Assembly: GCA_003220615.1 (NCBI GenBank)
Contig: QHTB01000171.1
Location: 7,448 to 47,789 of the forward strand
From: Candidatus Rokuibacteriota bacterium
GTDB lineage: Bacteria; Methylomirabilota; Methylomirabilia; Rokubacteriales; CSP1-6
Reading direction: 5' to 3'
DNA length: 40,342 nt
In this document: positions 8,057 through 16,298 of the stretch, piece after piece
Layout: each line of letters starts with the position of its first letter
Position numbering within the stretch: position 1 is the first letter of the stretch
Notes under the pieces: generated by a model
The model's input: the letters and a program-made list of their open reading frames with translations, nothing else
Told to the model about the DNA's origin: nothing
Database searches by the model: none
Made by a program: the position numbers and the translations under genes

Positions 8057-8979
8057 GCTCCGTCTCGATCGCGATCCTCAACTATCAGCGGCGCGAGGTG
8101 CTGCGCGGCGCGCTGGAGATGGCGCGCCGGCAGCGCGGCGCCCTCGAGATCATCGCCGTCGACAACGCCTCCACCGACGGCAGCGCCGAGATGGTCCGGC
8201 GCGATTTCCCCGACGTCCGCCTCGTGGAGCTGCCCGACAATCGCGGCGCCTCGGGGCGGAACGCGGGCGTGGCGGCGGCGAAGGGCGATCTCGTCGTCAC
8301 GCTCGACAACGACGTGCTCTTCACCACGCCCGACGACGTGGAACGTGTCGTGACGGTGTTCGCCCGGCACCCACGGGCCGCCGTCGTGAACTTCATGATC
8401 GTCGGGCCCGACGGGCACCTCTCGCGGCGCGACTGGTGCCATCCGCGCGACCCCGATCGCTGGGCGGAGACTGAGTTCACCACGTCGTACGTCCTGGAAG
8501 GCGCCTCGGCCTGTCGGCGCGAGGCCTTCCTGGCGGCCGGTGGCTACTGGCCGCCGTTCTTCATCGGCCACGAAGGCCTCGATCTGGCGCTTCGGCTGAT
8601 CAACGCCGGCCACGACCTCGTCTACACGCCGGAGATCCGTGTCCGTCACCTCGTCGAGCCTTCGGTGCGGCCGTCGAGCCGCATCTACTACACGTTCACG
8701 CGCAACGCGCTGTGGGTGACGCTGCGGAATCACCGGCCGGCCCGGGCCGCAGCCTCGATCGTCCAGGACCTGGCGCTCATGGGCTTCTGCGCCACCCGCG
8801 CCGGCGAGCTACGCGCGTACGCGCGCGGCCTGCGCGACGGCCTGAGTGGCGCGCGCGCCGCGCTCGCCAGCCGCGCCCCCCTCTCGCCCGACGCCTATGC
8901 CCGGCTGGGCATCGCGTACGCGCATCGGCCCGGCGTCGTGGGCCGCGTGCTCCGTCATCTTCGCGAACGGCTGATCTGA
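7987..8979 (+). CDS. Family 2 glycosyltransferase
   Basis: Up to 330 residues of GT-A fold: SVSIAILNYQRREVL at the N-terminus (first beta strand), VDNASTDGSAEMV (nucleotide-binding), NRGASGRNAGVAAAKGDLVVTLDNDVLF with the metal-binding DND motif, and GHEGLDLALRLINAGHDLVYTPE as the acceptor-side motif. It resembles rhamnosyl-/galactofuranosyl-type GT2 enzymes that work at the inner membrane face. The only ordinary in-frame start is GTG 7987, giving a 70-bp overlap with the FemAB-like gene and a 22-residue unconserved extension. CTG at 8053, overlapping the upstream TGA, would start exactly at the conserved core and may be real. Likely co-transcribed with FemAB for envelope glycan synthesis. Confidence 0.85.
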   Translation: MEAGARADRQRGRADDQTPGAELSSVSIAILNYQRREVLRGALEMARRQRGALEIIAVDNASTDGSAEMVRRDFPDVRLVELPDNRGASGRNAGVAAAKGDLVVTLDNDVLFTTPDDVERVVTVFARHPRAAVVNFMIVGPDGHLSRRDWCHPRDPDRWAETEFTTSYVLEGASACRREAFLAAGGYWPPFFIGHEGLDLALRLINAGHDLVYTPEIRVRHLVEPSVRPSSRIYYTFTRNALWVTLRNHRPARAAASIVQDLALMGFCATRAGELRAYARGLRDGLSGARAALASRAPLSPDAYARLGIAYAHRPGVVGRVLRHLRERLI

Positions 8980-9044
8980 GGACGACGCCGGCGCGCTGAT
9001 CACGCGCGAGCCCTGTTCGAAGAATCATTGGGCATACTGAGCTC

Positions 9045-11420
9045 GTGACCCCTGAGCTTCGCTCGAGGCTCGCGCGGCACGGCGCGCGAGCCCTGCTCGG
9101 CCTGCGGCGCTGGTACCAGCAGGCCGGGCGCCTCGCCCTGGTCGTCGCCGGTGTCGGCGCGCTGATGGCCTTCACGACGGCCGGCATCACCACCTACACC
9201 GTGATCGAGCTCCACCGCTTCGGCCGGGCCGAGGCGCGCCGAGCGACGTTCGTCTACGCCGCCGGCCAGCCGCTGGCGCCGGGCATCAGCGTTCGCGCCG
9301 TCGATCTCGCGGGAACGCTGACTCGCCTCAAGTACCGGGAAACGTCCACCATGCCCCCCACGCCCGGTCACTTTCGACGCACCGCGGGGGTGTGGGACCT
9401 CTACGTGCGTGGGCTCGAGGAGGACGCGGGCCAGGCCCCCGCGCGCATTCGCATCGAGCTGTCCGGCGATCGCATCGTCCGCGTGCGGCGGGACGGCGAG
9501 CTGATCGACGGCGTACGTCTGGAGGGCGAGGTCCTCACGAGCGGTGCCGACCGCCGCGGCGAGGATTTCCGTCCGGTGCGGCTGGCCGATGTTCCGCTGA
9601 GCCTGATGAACGCCATCCTCGCCGCGGAAGACCACCGGTTCTTCGAGCACGCCGGCGTCGACTTTCACGGCCTGGTGCGAGCCGCCTGGACGAACATTCG
9701 CGCCGGCCGGGTGGCTCAGGGCGGCAGCACGATCACGCAACAGCTCGTCAAGAACCGGCTGGTCGGCCCGCGCCGGACGTTCGGGCGCAAGCTGCGCGAG
9801 GCCTGGCTCGCCGCGGTGGTGGAGTGGCGTTATCCCAAGGAGCAGATCCTCGAGGCCTATCTGAACGACGTGTACCTGGGCCAGCGGGGATCGCAGGCGA
9901 TCCGCGGCGTGAGCTCGGCCGCTCGCGCGTATTTCGGCAAGGAGGTCCATCAGCTCACGCTCGCCGAGTCGGCCTTGCTCGCCGGCATGGTGCGGGCGCC
10001 CAACAGCTATTCGCCCGTCATCAACCCGGAACGCGCGCGTCAGCGCCGTGACGTGGTGCTGACTCGGATGCGCGAGCTCGGTCGCATCGGTGAGGCCGAT
10101 TACGCCCAGGCCCGGCGCGAGGCGGTGCGCGTCCAGCCGAACGTGCGGCCGGGCCAGGGCGCGCTCTACTTCGTCGACTACGTCGAGCAGGAGATCGAGC
10201 AGCGGCTGCCCGATTTCGACGGTGGCGCCCGCGGCGCACGGATCTACACGACGCTCGACCTCGCGCTCCAACGCTTCGCCGAGAACGCGCTGACGCGCGG
10301 ACTCGAGCGTCTGGAGGCCTCATCGCCACGGCTGCGCCGCGGTGATCCGACCGAGCGGCTCCAGGCGGCGCTGATTGCGCTCGACCCGACGAGCGGACGT
10401 GTCGTGGCACTCGTCGGCGGACGGGACTATCGCGTCAGCCAGTTCGATCGCGCGCTGCAGGCCCGCCGGCAGCCTGGCTCGGCGTTCAAGCCGTTCGTGT
10501 ACATGGCCGCGCTGCGGGAGCGTCGTGGCGCCGTCGCGTTCACGCCCGCCTCGTTCGTGGAGGACAGCCCGCTCACCGTGGACGTCGACGGCACGCCGTG
10601 GAGCCCGCGCAACTATGGAGACCGGTATGAAGGCCGTGTCAGCGTGCGGCACGCGCTCGAGCAGTCCCTGAACGCCGCGACGGTGAGGATCGCACAGGAG
10701 ATCGGGCTTCCCGCGGTGATCGAGACGGCGCGCGGCCTCGGCATCGCGAGCCCGCTCCGCCCCGTCCCCGCGATGGTGCTCGGAGCCTTCGAGGTGACCC
10801 CGGTCGAGCTGGCCGCCGCCTACCTGCCCTTCGCCAACGGCGGCTTCAAGGCCGGAGAGATCACCGCGGTGCGCGCCGCCTACGAGAGCGACGGAAGCTC
10901 GATCGGGCTGCGAGAGGTCGCGCCGACGCCCGTCATCTCACCGGCCGAGGCGTATCTGATGACGTCGCTGCTGGAAGGCGTGATGACGACGGGAACGGGC
11001 GCCAGCGCCCGGGCGCTGGGCTTGACCAGCGCCGTCGCGGGCAAGACGGGGACGACGAACGACGGGCGCGATGCGTGGTTCGTCGGCTACACCCCCACCC
11101 TCGTCGCGCTCGTCTGGGTGGGCTTCGACAGCGGCGACGTGCACGGCTTGACCGGCGCTCAAGCGGCGCTCCCGATCTGGACCGATTTCATGCGTCAGAC
11201 GCTCGACGCCTACCCGGGCCCGGTCTTCTCGGCCCCCGCCGGCGCGACCGTCACGAGCATCGACCCGACGAACGGCAAGCTGGCCAATCGCTACTGCCCG
11301 GTCACCGCCCGCGAGGTGTTCCTGCAGGGAACGGAGCCGCCGCCGTGCGACGAGCACGGCGGCGTGACCGACCAGGTCATCGACTGGTGGCGGCGCTTCC
11401 GCGACTGGCTCAGCCGCTGA
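9045..11420 (+). CDS. Class A penicillin-binding protein, PBP1B-like (transglycosylase/transpeptidase)
   Basis: 791 residues. Membrane anchor at about 28-55; a UB2H-like regulatory domain (about 68-125, with FVYAAGQPLAPGISVR and LKYRE); a GT51 transglycosylase with AAEDHRFFEHAGVD (catalytic Glu195), GGSTITQQLVKN and YLNDVYLGQ; and a transpeptidase with PGSAFKPF (Ser479 and Lys482), SLN in HALEQSLNA, and AGKTGTTND. All catalytic motifs are intact, so it should polymerise and crosslink peptidoglycan in the periplasm. The UB2H-like segment and overall order suggest mrcB-type rather than PBP1A. Start GTG 9045 lies 65 bases after the glycosyltransferase; the short gap has no visible terminator. 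Confidence 0.93.
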   Translation: MTPELRSRLARHGARALLGLRRWYQQAGRLALVVAGVGALMAFTTAGITTYTVIELHRFGRAEARRATFVYAAGQPLAPGISVRAVDLAGTLTRLKYRETSTMPPTPGHFRRTAGVWDLYVRGLEEDAGQAPARIRIELSGDRIVRVRRDGELIDGVRLEGEVLTSGADRRGEDFRPVRLADVPLSLMNAILAAEDHRFFEHAGVDFHGLVRAAWTNIRAGRVAQGGSTITQQLVKNRLVGPRRTFGRKLREAWLAAVVEWRYPKEQILEAYLNDVYLGQRGSQAIRGVSSAARAYFGKEVHQLTLAESALLAGMVRAPNSYSPVINPERARQRRDVVLTRMRELGRIGEADYAQARREAVRVQPNVRPGQGALYFVDYVEQEIEQRLPDFDGGARGARIYTTLDLALQRFAENALTRGLERLEASSPRLRRGDPTERLQAALIALDPTSGRVVALVGGRDYRVSQFDRALQARRQPGSAFKPFVYMAALRERRGAVAFTPASFVEDSPLTVDVDGTPWSPRNYGDRYEGRVSVRHALEQSLNAATVRIAQEIGLPAVIETARGLGIASPLRPVPAMVLGAFEVTPVELAAAYLPFANGGFKAGEITAVRAAYESDGSSIGLREVAPTPVISPAEAYLMTSLLEGVMTTGTGASARALGLTSAVAGKTGTTNDGRDAWFVGYTPTLVALVWVGFDSGDVHGLTGAQAALPIWTDFMRQTLDAYPGPVFSAPAGATVTSIDPTNGKLANRYCPVTAREVFLQGTEPPPCDEHGGVTDQVIDWWRRFRDWLSR

Positions 11421-11453
11421 GCCGGGTCAGACCGGACGTCTTCGCTGCGTGTC

Positions 11454-11493
11454 CCATGCCAACCGTCGAGCGTCTCGAGGGTGACTGGCATGG
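11454..11493. repeat. 8-bp inverted repeat between PBP and permease genes
   Basis: CCATGCCA (11454-11461) and TGGCATGG (11486-11493) are perfect inverse complements around 24 bases. There is no T-run, so this is not an intrinsic terminator. It lies just upstream of the permease GTG and could be an operator or an mRNA hairpin. Confidence 0.35.
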
Positions 11494-11513
11494 CGCGTGC
11501 TGAGTGAGTCATC

Positions 11514-13270
11514 GTGCCCGGCGGGTTGACCGCGCAGCACCTGCTGTTCTTCGCCATCCTCCTCGGCGCGTTCGTACTCCTCGCGACGGAGCGCATCCGC
11601 AACGATGTGGTGGCCGTCATGATCATCCTCGCCCTGGTGGGAACCGGACTGCTCGAGCCGGGGGAGGCTCTCGCCGGCTTCGCCAGCGAGCCGGCCATCG
11701 TGGTCGCCAGTGTCTTCGTGCTGAGCGCGGCGCTCTATCGCACCGGCGTCTCCCAGGCCCTCGGGCGTCTCATCGCGCGTCTCGCCGGTGGGAGCTACAC
11801 GCGCGTCGTCGCCGTGCTGATGTCCTCGGTGGCCCTGATGTCGGCCTTCACGCATCACGTCACGATGACGGCCGTGATGCTGCCGACCACGCTCGACCTC
11901 GGCCGCCGGCGACGACGATCACGATCATCGGCGCGCCCGCGTTCCTCGTGGCCAGCGCCGTGCTCCAGCAGGCCGGTCGCCCGGGTCTCGGCATCTTCTC
12001 CATCGCGCCGATCGGCCTCGCCATCTCGGCGCTCGGCACGCTCTACATGATGACCATCGGTCGCCTGCTCCTCCCCGAGCGGCAGGCGGCCGCGGCGGCG
12101 GCCGAGAAGTTCAGGCTCGACGATTACTTCACCGAGTTGACGGTGCTGCCCGATTCGCCGTTCCTCGACAAGAGGGTGTCCGAGATCGAGGAAGACGAGA
12201 GCAATCACCTCGCGGTGGTCGGCCTCGTGCGCGACGGCCGCCGTCTGCGCCGGCCGTTCGATCAGCGGCGACTCACGGCCGGCGATGTGTTGCTCGTGCG
12301 GACCACGCCCGAAAATCTCGTCGCCTTCCGTGAGGACAAGGGCGTCGAGTTGCATCCGGTCCAACAGTACGGCGCCCGCAACGGCAACGCCGAGGGAGGA
12401 CTGGCCGCCCAGCGCGACATCGCCGAGCGGCTCGTGCAGGCCGTGGTCGCTCCGGATTCCGACTTCGTCGGGCGCTCGATCGCCGACATCGACTTCCGAC
12501 ATCGCTATGCCGTCATCGTGCTGGGACTCTGGCGGCGTCACGGCTGGATCGAGGAGGAGCTGGCGGACGTCCGGCTGCGCCCGGGTGACGTGCTCGTGCT
12601 GCAAGGCGACGACGAGGCGCTCGAGCGCATCGGGAACGACCGGAGCTTCCTGATGCTGGTGCCGTTCCACGGCCAGGGCACGGTGTGGCGACGGGCGTGG
12701 ATCGCCGCGGTGATCATGGCCGGCACCGTCGTCGCGGCCACGCTCAACGTTCCCCTGGAGATCGCGGGGCTCGCCGGCGCCGTCGCCATGGTCCTCACCG
12801 GCTGTCTGTCGCCCAGCCAGGCCCATCGCTCGATCGACTCGCGCATCTTCGTCTTCATCGCCGGCGCCATTCCCCTCGGTGCCGCGATGGAAAAGAGCGG
12901 AACGTCGACGCTCCTGGCGGGATGGCTCCACAACGCGGTCGGCGACTGGAGTCCGTGGCTGGTGCTGCTGACGATCTACGCCGTCGTGGCCTTCGTGACG
13001 GAGTTCATGTCCGACGCCGCCACCACGGCCCTGCTCGCCCCGGTGGCGGCCGCCCTCGCCCAGGCGCTCGGACAGCCGCCCGAGCCGTACGTGGTGACCG
13101 TGGCGATGGCGTCGGTCACGGCGTTCCTCACGCCCATGGCCCACCACGGCAACCTCGTCGTGTACGGCCCCGGCGGCTATCGCTTCTGGGACTTCGCCCG
13201 CGTGGGCGCGCCGCTCACCGTCGCCATCGCGCTCACGGTGACGCTGATGGCGCCGCTCATCTGGCGCTGA
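11514..13270 (+). pseudogene. SLC13 (DASS/ArsB-fold) permease with two TrkA-C domains, broken by an out-of-frame deletion
   Basis: The first part (GTG 11514 to about 11908) reads as permease helices up to AFTHHVTMTAVMLPTTLDL in one frame. The sequence then continues as TTITIIGAPAFLVASAVL in another frame through two TrkA-C domains (FFTELTVL-like at about 12115 and 12420) and the second permease half to TGA at 13270. The joint at about 11905-11912 lacks both the frame and the ~20 residues normally joining these motifs (the PSKLLMPLSFA-like helix hairpin). Full homologues are ~600 residues and transport dicarboxylates, sulfate or similar anions. Either a genuine deletion, leaving a pseudogene, or an assembly error; everything outside the joint looks intact. 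Confidence 0.82.
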
Positions 13271-13279
13271 GCCGCCGGG

Positions 13280-13621
13280 CTACTTCTTCGTCGTGGCCTG
13301 CTTGGCGATCACCTGGTTCTTGATCTTGTCGTAGGTCGCCTGCGGCACGATCTTCTTGCTGACCAGCTCGTCCTTCCGCTTGTACGGACGATTCTCGATG
13401 ATCTTCTTGGCGTAGGCGTCGCCGATGCCCGGCAGATTCTGGAGCTCGTCGGCGCTGGCGCTGTTGAGGTCGACCAGGCCTTTCTTCGCCGGGGCCTTCG
13501 TCTCGGACTTGGCTGGCGCCTCCTTCGCGGGCGCAGCCTTCGTCTGCGCCCACACGGCGGGACTGCCCAGCATGCCGGCGGCGAACGCGAGCGTCACGAG
13601 CAGGGCCATCAATCGCATCAT
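13280..13621 (-). CDS. ComEA-like secreted helix-hairpin-helix protein
   Basis: 113 residues: signal peptide ([26 protein letters not shown]), an Ala/Lys/Pro linker ([20 protein letters not shown]), then a C-terminal HhH domain with [27 protein letters not shown], the ComEA-type DNA-binding hairpin pair. In naturally competent bacteria ComEA binds incoming DNA in the periplasm; small HhH proteins of this form are also widespread with unknown role. ATG 13621 has GGAGG 10 bases upstream; the second ATG is adjacent. It is convergent with the broken permease (9 bp apart) and divergent from the pilin gene, which supports a type IV pilus or DNA-uptake link. Confidence 0.85.
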   Translation of the reverse strand: MMRLMALLVTLAFAAGMLGSPAVWAQTKAAPAKEAPAKSETKAPAKKGLVDLNSASADELQNLPGIGDAYAKKIIENRPYKRKDELVSKKIVPQATYDKIKNQVIAKQATTKK

Positions 13622-13729
13622 GAGTCCGTCCCTCCGCTTCGAAGAAGTGAGGACCAGTATCTGGCCGTACACAGTACACCGAGACGGCGGCGTGCGTGCG
13701 TTGATGCAAATGGCCCAGACGTCGTTCCG

Positions 13730-13778
13730 CCGAGGTGACATGCTACGTCGCTGCTCGTCCTAAGATGACACACCTCGG
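13730..13778. promoter_or_regulatory. Inverted repeat upstream of the pilin sigma-54 promoter
   Basis: CCGAGGTG (13730-13737) and CACCTCGG (13771-13778) are perfect inverse complements 33 bases apart, 58-107 bases upstream of the -24 element of the pilin promoter. This is where enhancer sites for sigma-54 activators normally lie. Candidate activator site only. Apart from this and the promoter, the gap 13622-13901 holds nothing I can name. Confidence 0.3.
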
Positions 13779-13835
13779 GAATGGGCGACCGTTCCAAGTC
13801 ACCGGAATCCTTGTGGGTGGCTCCAGCGATGGGCC

Positions 13836-13851
13836 TGGCACCCGCCGTGCA
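13836..13851 (+). promoter_or_regulatory. Sigma-54 (-24/-12) promoter candidate for the pilin gene
   Basis: TGGCACCCGCCGTGCA: perfect TGGCAC at -24, GG (13837-13838) and GC (13849-13850) 10 bases apart, with one departure (GTGC for TTGC). Predicted start about 13862, 40 bases before the ATG. Pilin genes are classically sigma-54/PilR dependent, which supports the call. Confidence 0.65.
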
Positions 13852-13901
13852 CCCTTGTGCGATCGATTCGTCGAGATCGTCGATAAAGGGGGGCGCAAGA
13901 G

Positions 13902-14312
13902 ATGACCAGATTCTGGTACACACGGCGGGGCCTCGGCGGCCAGAAGGGTTTCACGCTGATCGAGTTGATGATCGTCGTCGCGATCATCGGAATCCTGGCC
14001 GCCATCGCTGTTCCGCTCTACGCCAACATGCAGGCGCGGGCCCGCATCGCGAAGGCCCAGGCCGATATTCGCGGACTCGCATCGGCCGTCAGCATCTACA
14101 CCGCTCACATGGGGACTCTCCCGAGCGTGCTCGGGCTGCTCACGGCGATCGCCACCAGCCCGCAGAACATCACGGCCGGTCCGTTCATGGCGACGATCCC
14201 GACCCCGCCCAGCACGGCGTGGGGCGCCGCGTACAACTTCGCCATCAACGCCGCCCTCGGCACCTTCACGATCTCAGCGGCAGGCGACGGCGCCACCGTC
14301 TCGGCTCCGTAG
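13902..14312 (+). CDS. Type IV pilin / GspG-like pseudopilin
   Basis: 136 residues. A short basic leader ending in Gly (QKG) is followed by [20 protein letters not shown], the class III signal: cleavage by prepilin peptidase after Gly, Phe at +1 for N-methylation, Glu at +5 and a 20-residue hydrophobic helix. The C-terminal domain (about 95 residues) has no cysteine pair and resembles the small GspG-type pseudopilins (helix with [20 protein letters not shown], then a short beta region). It would be assembled into a pilus or type II secretion pseudopilus. No other pilus assembly genes lie in the window. A sigma-54-like promoter precedes it and a strong bidirectional terminator follows. Confidence 0.9.
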   Translation: MTRFWYTRRGLGGQKGFTLIELMIVVAIIGILAAIAVPLYANMQARARIAKAQADIRGLASAVSIYTAHMGTLPSVLGLLTAIATSPQNITAGPFMATIPTPPSTAWGAAYNFAINAALGTFTISAAGDGATVSAP

Positions 14313-14336
14313 CACTGCCCACGTCCCCCTGATCGC

Positions 14337-14370
14337 GCGCGGGGGCCTCCCAGGAGGCTCCCGCGCTGTT
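14337..14370. terminator. Strong hairpin between convergent pilin and bacterioferritin genes
   Basis: GCGCGGGGGCCTCC (14337-14350) pairs with GGAGGCTCCCGCGC (14353-14366) over 14 positions (one G-T) with a tight loop, followed by TGTTT on the plus strand. It lies between two convergent genes and is probably a terminator for the pilin transcript and perhaps for both. Confidence 0.75.
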
Positions 14371-14381
14371 TCCCGCCCGGG

Positions 14382-14861
14382 TCAGTCGTCGTCGCTCTTG
14401 ATCTGCTGGGAGAGGTAGTTGCCTTCGCCGGCTTGCTCGATGAGCGTGAGCTGGGCTTCGATCCAGTTGGCGTGCTCTTCTTCCGATTTCAGGATGCCCT
14501 CCAGCAGGTCGCGGCTGCCGTGGTCCCCGAGGCTCCGGCACGTCTCGATCGCCTGGTTCAGCATGGTGACGGCTGCCTTCTCCAGCTCGAGGTCGAGCCG
14601 GAGCTGTTCCGGGACGGTCTGGCCGACGTTGACCTTGCCGAGCTTCTGCACATTCGGCGTGCCTTCGAGGTAGAGAATCCGCGCGATGAGCTCATCGGCG
14701 TGGCGCATCTCGCCGATGGACTCGCTGCGGATTTTCTTCCAGAGCCGCTCGTAGCCCCAGTTCTCGCACATGCGCGCGTGGATGAAGTACTGATTGATCG
14801 CGGTGAGCTCGGCGGTGAGGACGTCGTTCAGCAGTGCGACAACCCGGTCGTGACCCTTCAC
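14382..14861 (-). CDS. bfr: Bacterioferritin (heme-binding iron storage protein)
   Basis: 159 residues, the standard bacterioferritin size. With the GTG start at 14861 (MKGHDRVV) the numbering equals that of the E. coli protein: ferroxidase ligands Glu18, Glu51, His54, Glu94, Glu127 and His130 are all present, and Met52 is the axial heme ligand at the dimer interface. It should assemble into a 24-mer that oxidises Fe(II) and stores the mineral in the cytosol. An upstream TTG at 14867 abuts the GGGAGG directly, while GTG 14861 sits 6 bases after it, so GTG is the start. The gene for the cognate ferredoxin Bfd is 27 bases upstream. Confidence 0.96.
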   Translation of the reverse strand: MKGHDRVVALLNDVLTAELTAINQYFIHARMCENWGYERLWKKIRSESIGEMRHADELIARILYLEGTPNVQKLGKVNVGQTVPEQLRLDLELEKAAVTMLNQAIETCRSLGDHGSRDLLEGILKSEEEHANWIEAQLTLIEQAGEGNYLSQQIKSDDD

Positions 14862-14888
14862 GGGCAACCTCCCGAGCGGAACGGCTAG

Positions 14889-15083
14889 CTACCTGGTGCC
14901 GTGAGAGTACCGTGGGGTGGTTTGTCGCTCAATCCAGTCTGCAATCATGGGAAGGCACGCACCACAGTCGCTGCCGGCGCCGCACGCGGACGTCACCGCG
15001 TCGACGCTGGCGGCGCCCGACGCGATCGTTTCGCCCAGCATCTGCTCGCAGACGGCTCGACAGAGACAGACGATCACGCTCAC
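14889..15083 (-). CDS. bfd: Bacterioferritin-associated ferredoxin (BFD-like [2Fe-2S] protein)
   Basis: 64 residues, typical for Bfd. Cluster ligands Cys6, Cys8, Cys40 and Cys43 follow the Bfd spacing CxC-x31-CxxC; two further cysteines (12 and 34) are present. In known systems Bfd docks at the bacterioferritin heme and supplies electrons that reduce stored Fe(III) for release. The GTG start at 15083 overlaps the TGA of the upstream cupredoxin-fold gene by 4 bp, and bacterioferritin follows 27 bp downstream, so the three form one leftward operon for iron storage and mobilisation. Confidence 0.92.
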   Translation of the reverse strand: MSVIVCLCRAVCEQMLGETIASGAASVDAVTSACGAGSDCGACLPMIADWIERQTTPRYSHGTR

Positions 15084-15415
15084 TCCGCGACGATTCGGCC
15101 GGTGGTCTGTTTGTTGAAGTCATCGAGGAACGGATACGTCCCGGGCTTGAGCGCGCGGATGCGAACCTTGACCGTCTTGCCGGCCGGCACCACTTTCTCG
15201 GTGCGGAGGTCCTTGCTCTCGAACTCGGCCGCCTTGTCACCCTTGTTCGTGATGACCAGGATGAAGGGGGCATTGGCTTTGACCTTGATCTCGTCGGGCT
15301 GGAACTTGCCTTTCTCGATCAGGAGGGCGATCTCCGAGGGGTCCGCTGCGAGCGCACTGCCCGCCACCACCGTCCACGCCATCGCGAGCAGCACCAGCAC
15401 GAGCCGTCGCTCCAT
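15080..15415 (-). CDS. Periplasmic cupredoxin-fold protein lacking copper ligands
   Basis: 111 residues: signal peptide (MERRLVLVLLAMAWTVVAGSALA) and one cupredoxin-like beta domain with IEKGKFQPDEIKVKANAPF, FESKDL, EKVVPAGKTVKVRI, LKPGTYPFLDDF and a final GRIVAE. This is the pattern of the Cupredoxin_1-type proteins often seen beside iron-uptake genes. The mature chain contains no His, Cys or Met at all, so a type 1 copper site is impossible; a structural or acidic-residue metal site is more likely. ATG 15415 has GGGAGGA about 7 bases upstream. It leads the bfd-bfr operon, suggesting a periplasmic role in iron handling (inference). Confidence 0.85.
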   Translation of the reverse strand: MERRLVLVLLAMAWTVVAGSALAADPSEIALLIEKGKFQPDEIKVKANAPFILVITNKGDKAAEFESKDLRTEKVVPAGKTVKVRIRALKPGTYPFLDDFNKQTTGRIVAE

Positions 15416-15483
15416 CGCGTCCTCCCGTCAACCTTAGGCCCCGTGTCGACCCGGTATTAGGGTGGCTTAATTTACGTACGCCG

Positions 15484-16290
15484 TCAACGGCTATTTTCTG
15501 CCGGCCCCACCCCGGCCAGGCGCGCGAGCTCGGCGAAGGAGCGTACGACGACATCGGGCTCGGCAGCCGTCGATCCCTGGGGGGCGTAGAGGACGGTCGG
15601 CATGCCGACCCCGCGCGCGCCGAGGATGTCGGCGCCGAGGCTGTCGCCGACCATGGCGACCCGGCTCGGCGGCAACCCGAGGCGCTCGAGGGCCATCCGG
15701 AACAGCGGAGGCTCCGGCTTGCCCACGACGACCGGCTCGACGCCGCCGGCCGCCACCGCGACCGCGTTGACGATCGCCCCGCACCCGGGCAGGAACTCTC
15801 CGCCCTCGACCGGGAGCCGCGGGTCGACGTTCGGCGTCACCAGCCGTCCGGTCGCGGCCGCGGCGCGAGCGGCCATGGTCAGGCGCTCGAACGTCAGATC
15901 GAAGTCGTTGCCGACGGCCACGACCGTCGCCGCCCGCCAGTCCTTGAAGTCGACGATGGCGTGGCCGGCACCGGCGATCGCATCCTCCATCTCGCGGGCA
16001 CCCATGACGAGCACGCGCGAGCGACTCCAGCGCTCCGTGATGACCTCACCGATGATCTCGAGCGGGCTGAGGGCGTGCTGGGCCACGGTGACGCCAAGGG
16101 CGTGCAATCGCTCACGGAGGTCGGCGCCGGTCGCCCGCGAGTTGTTGGAGACGAACGCGAGTCGGCGGCCGGCCCGGTCGAGGGCGGCCAGCGTCTCGCC
16201 GGCCCCGGGATTCAGGACGTTGCCGTTCCAGACACACCCGTCGAGATCGAACACGAACCCGGCGAGCGCCCCGAGCTCCACGGCGGCCAC
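15484..16290 (-). CDS. HAD-superfamily subclass IIA phosphatase (NagD-like)
   Basis: 268 residues. Motif I FVFDLDGCVWNG (nucleophile Asp and acid/base Asp), motif II in AFVSNNS, the class IIA cap with VVVAVGNDFDLTFERL, motif III Lys in VVVGKPEPPLF, and motif IV VGDSLGADILGARGVGM. This is the NagD/pNPPase/phosphoglycolate phosphatase group that dephosphorylates small metabolites in the cytosol; the substrate cannot be read from sequence. GTG 16290 is the likely start, 8 bp after the stop of the upstream glycosyltransferase, with which it forms an operon. An alternative GTG lies at 16281. Confidence 0.9.
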   Translation of the reverse strand: MAAVELGALAGFVFDLDGCVWNGNVLNPGAGETLAALDRAGRRLAFVSNNSRATGADLRERLHALGVTVAQHALSPLEIIGEVITERWSRSRVLVMGAREMEDAIAGAGHAIVDFKDWRAATVVAVGNDFDLTFERLTMAARAAAATGRLVTPNVDPRLPVEGGEFLPGCGAIVNAVAVAAGGVEPVVVGKPEPPLFRMALERLGLPPSRVAMVGDSLGADILGARGVGMPTVLYAPQGSTAAEPDVVVRSFAELARLAGVGPAENSR

Positions 16291-16298
16291 GCCGCCGC

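Noticed and set aside
9000..10271. 423-codon minus-strand frame opposite the PBP gene
   Set aside because: No protein-like domains; PBP catalytic motifs fix the real strand.
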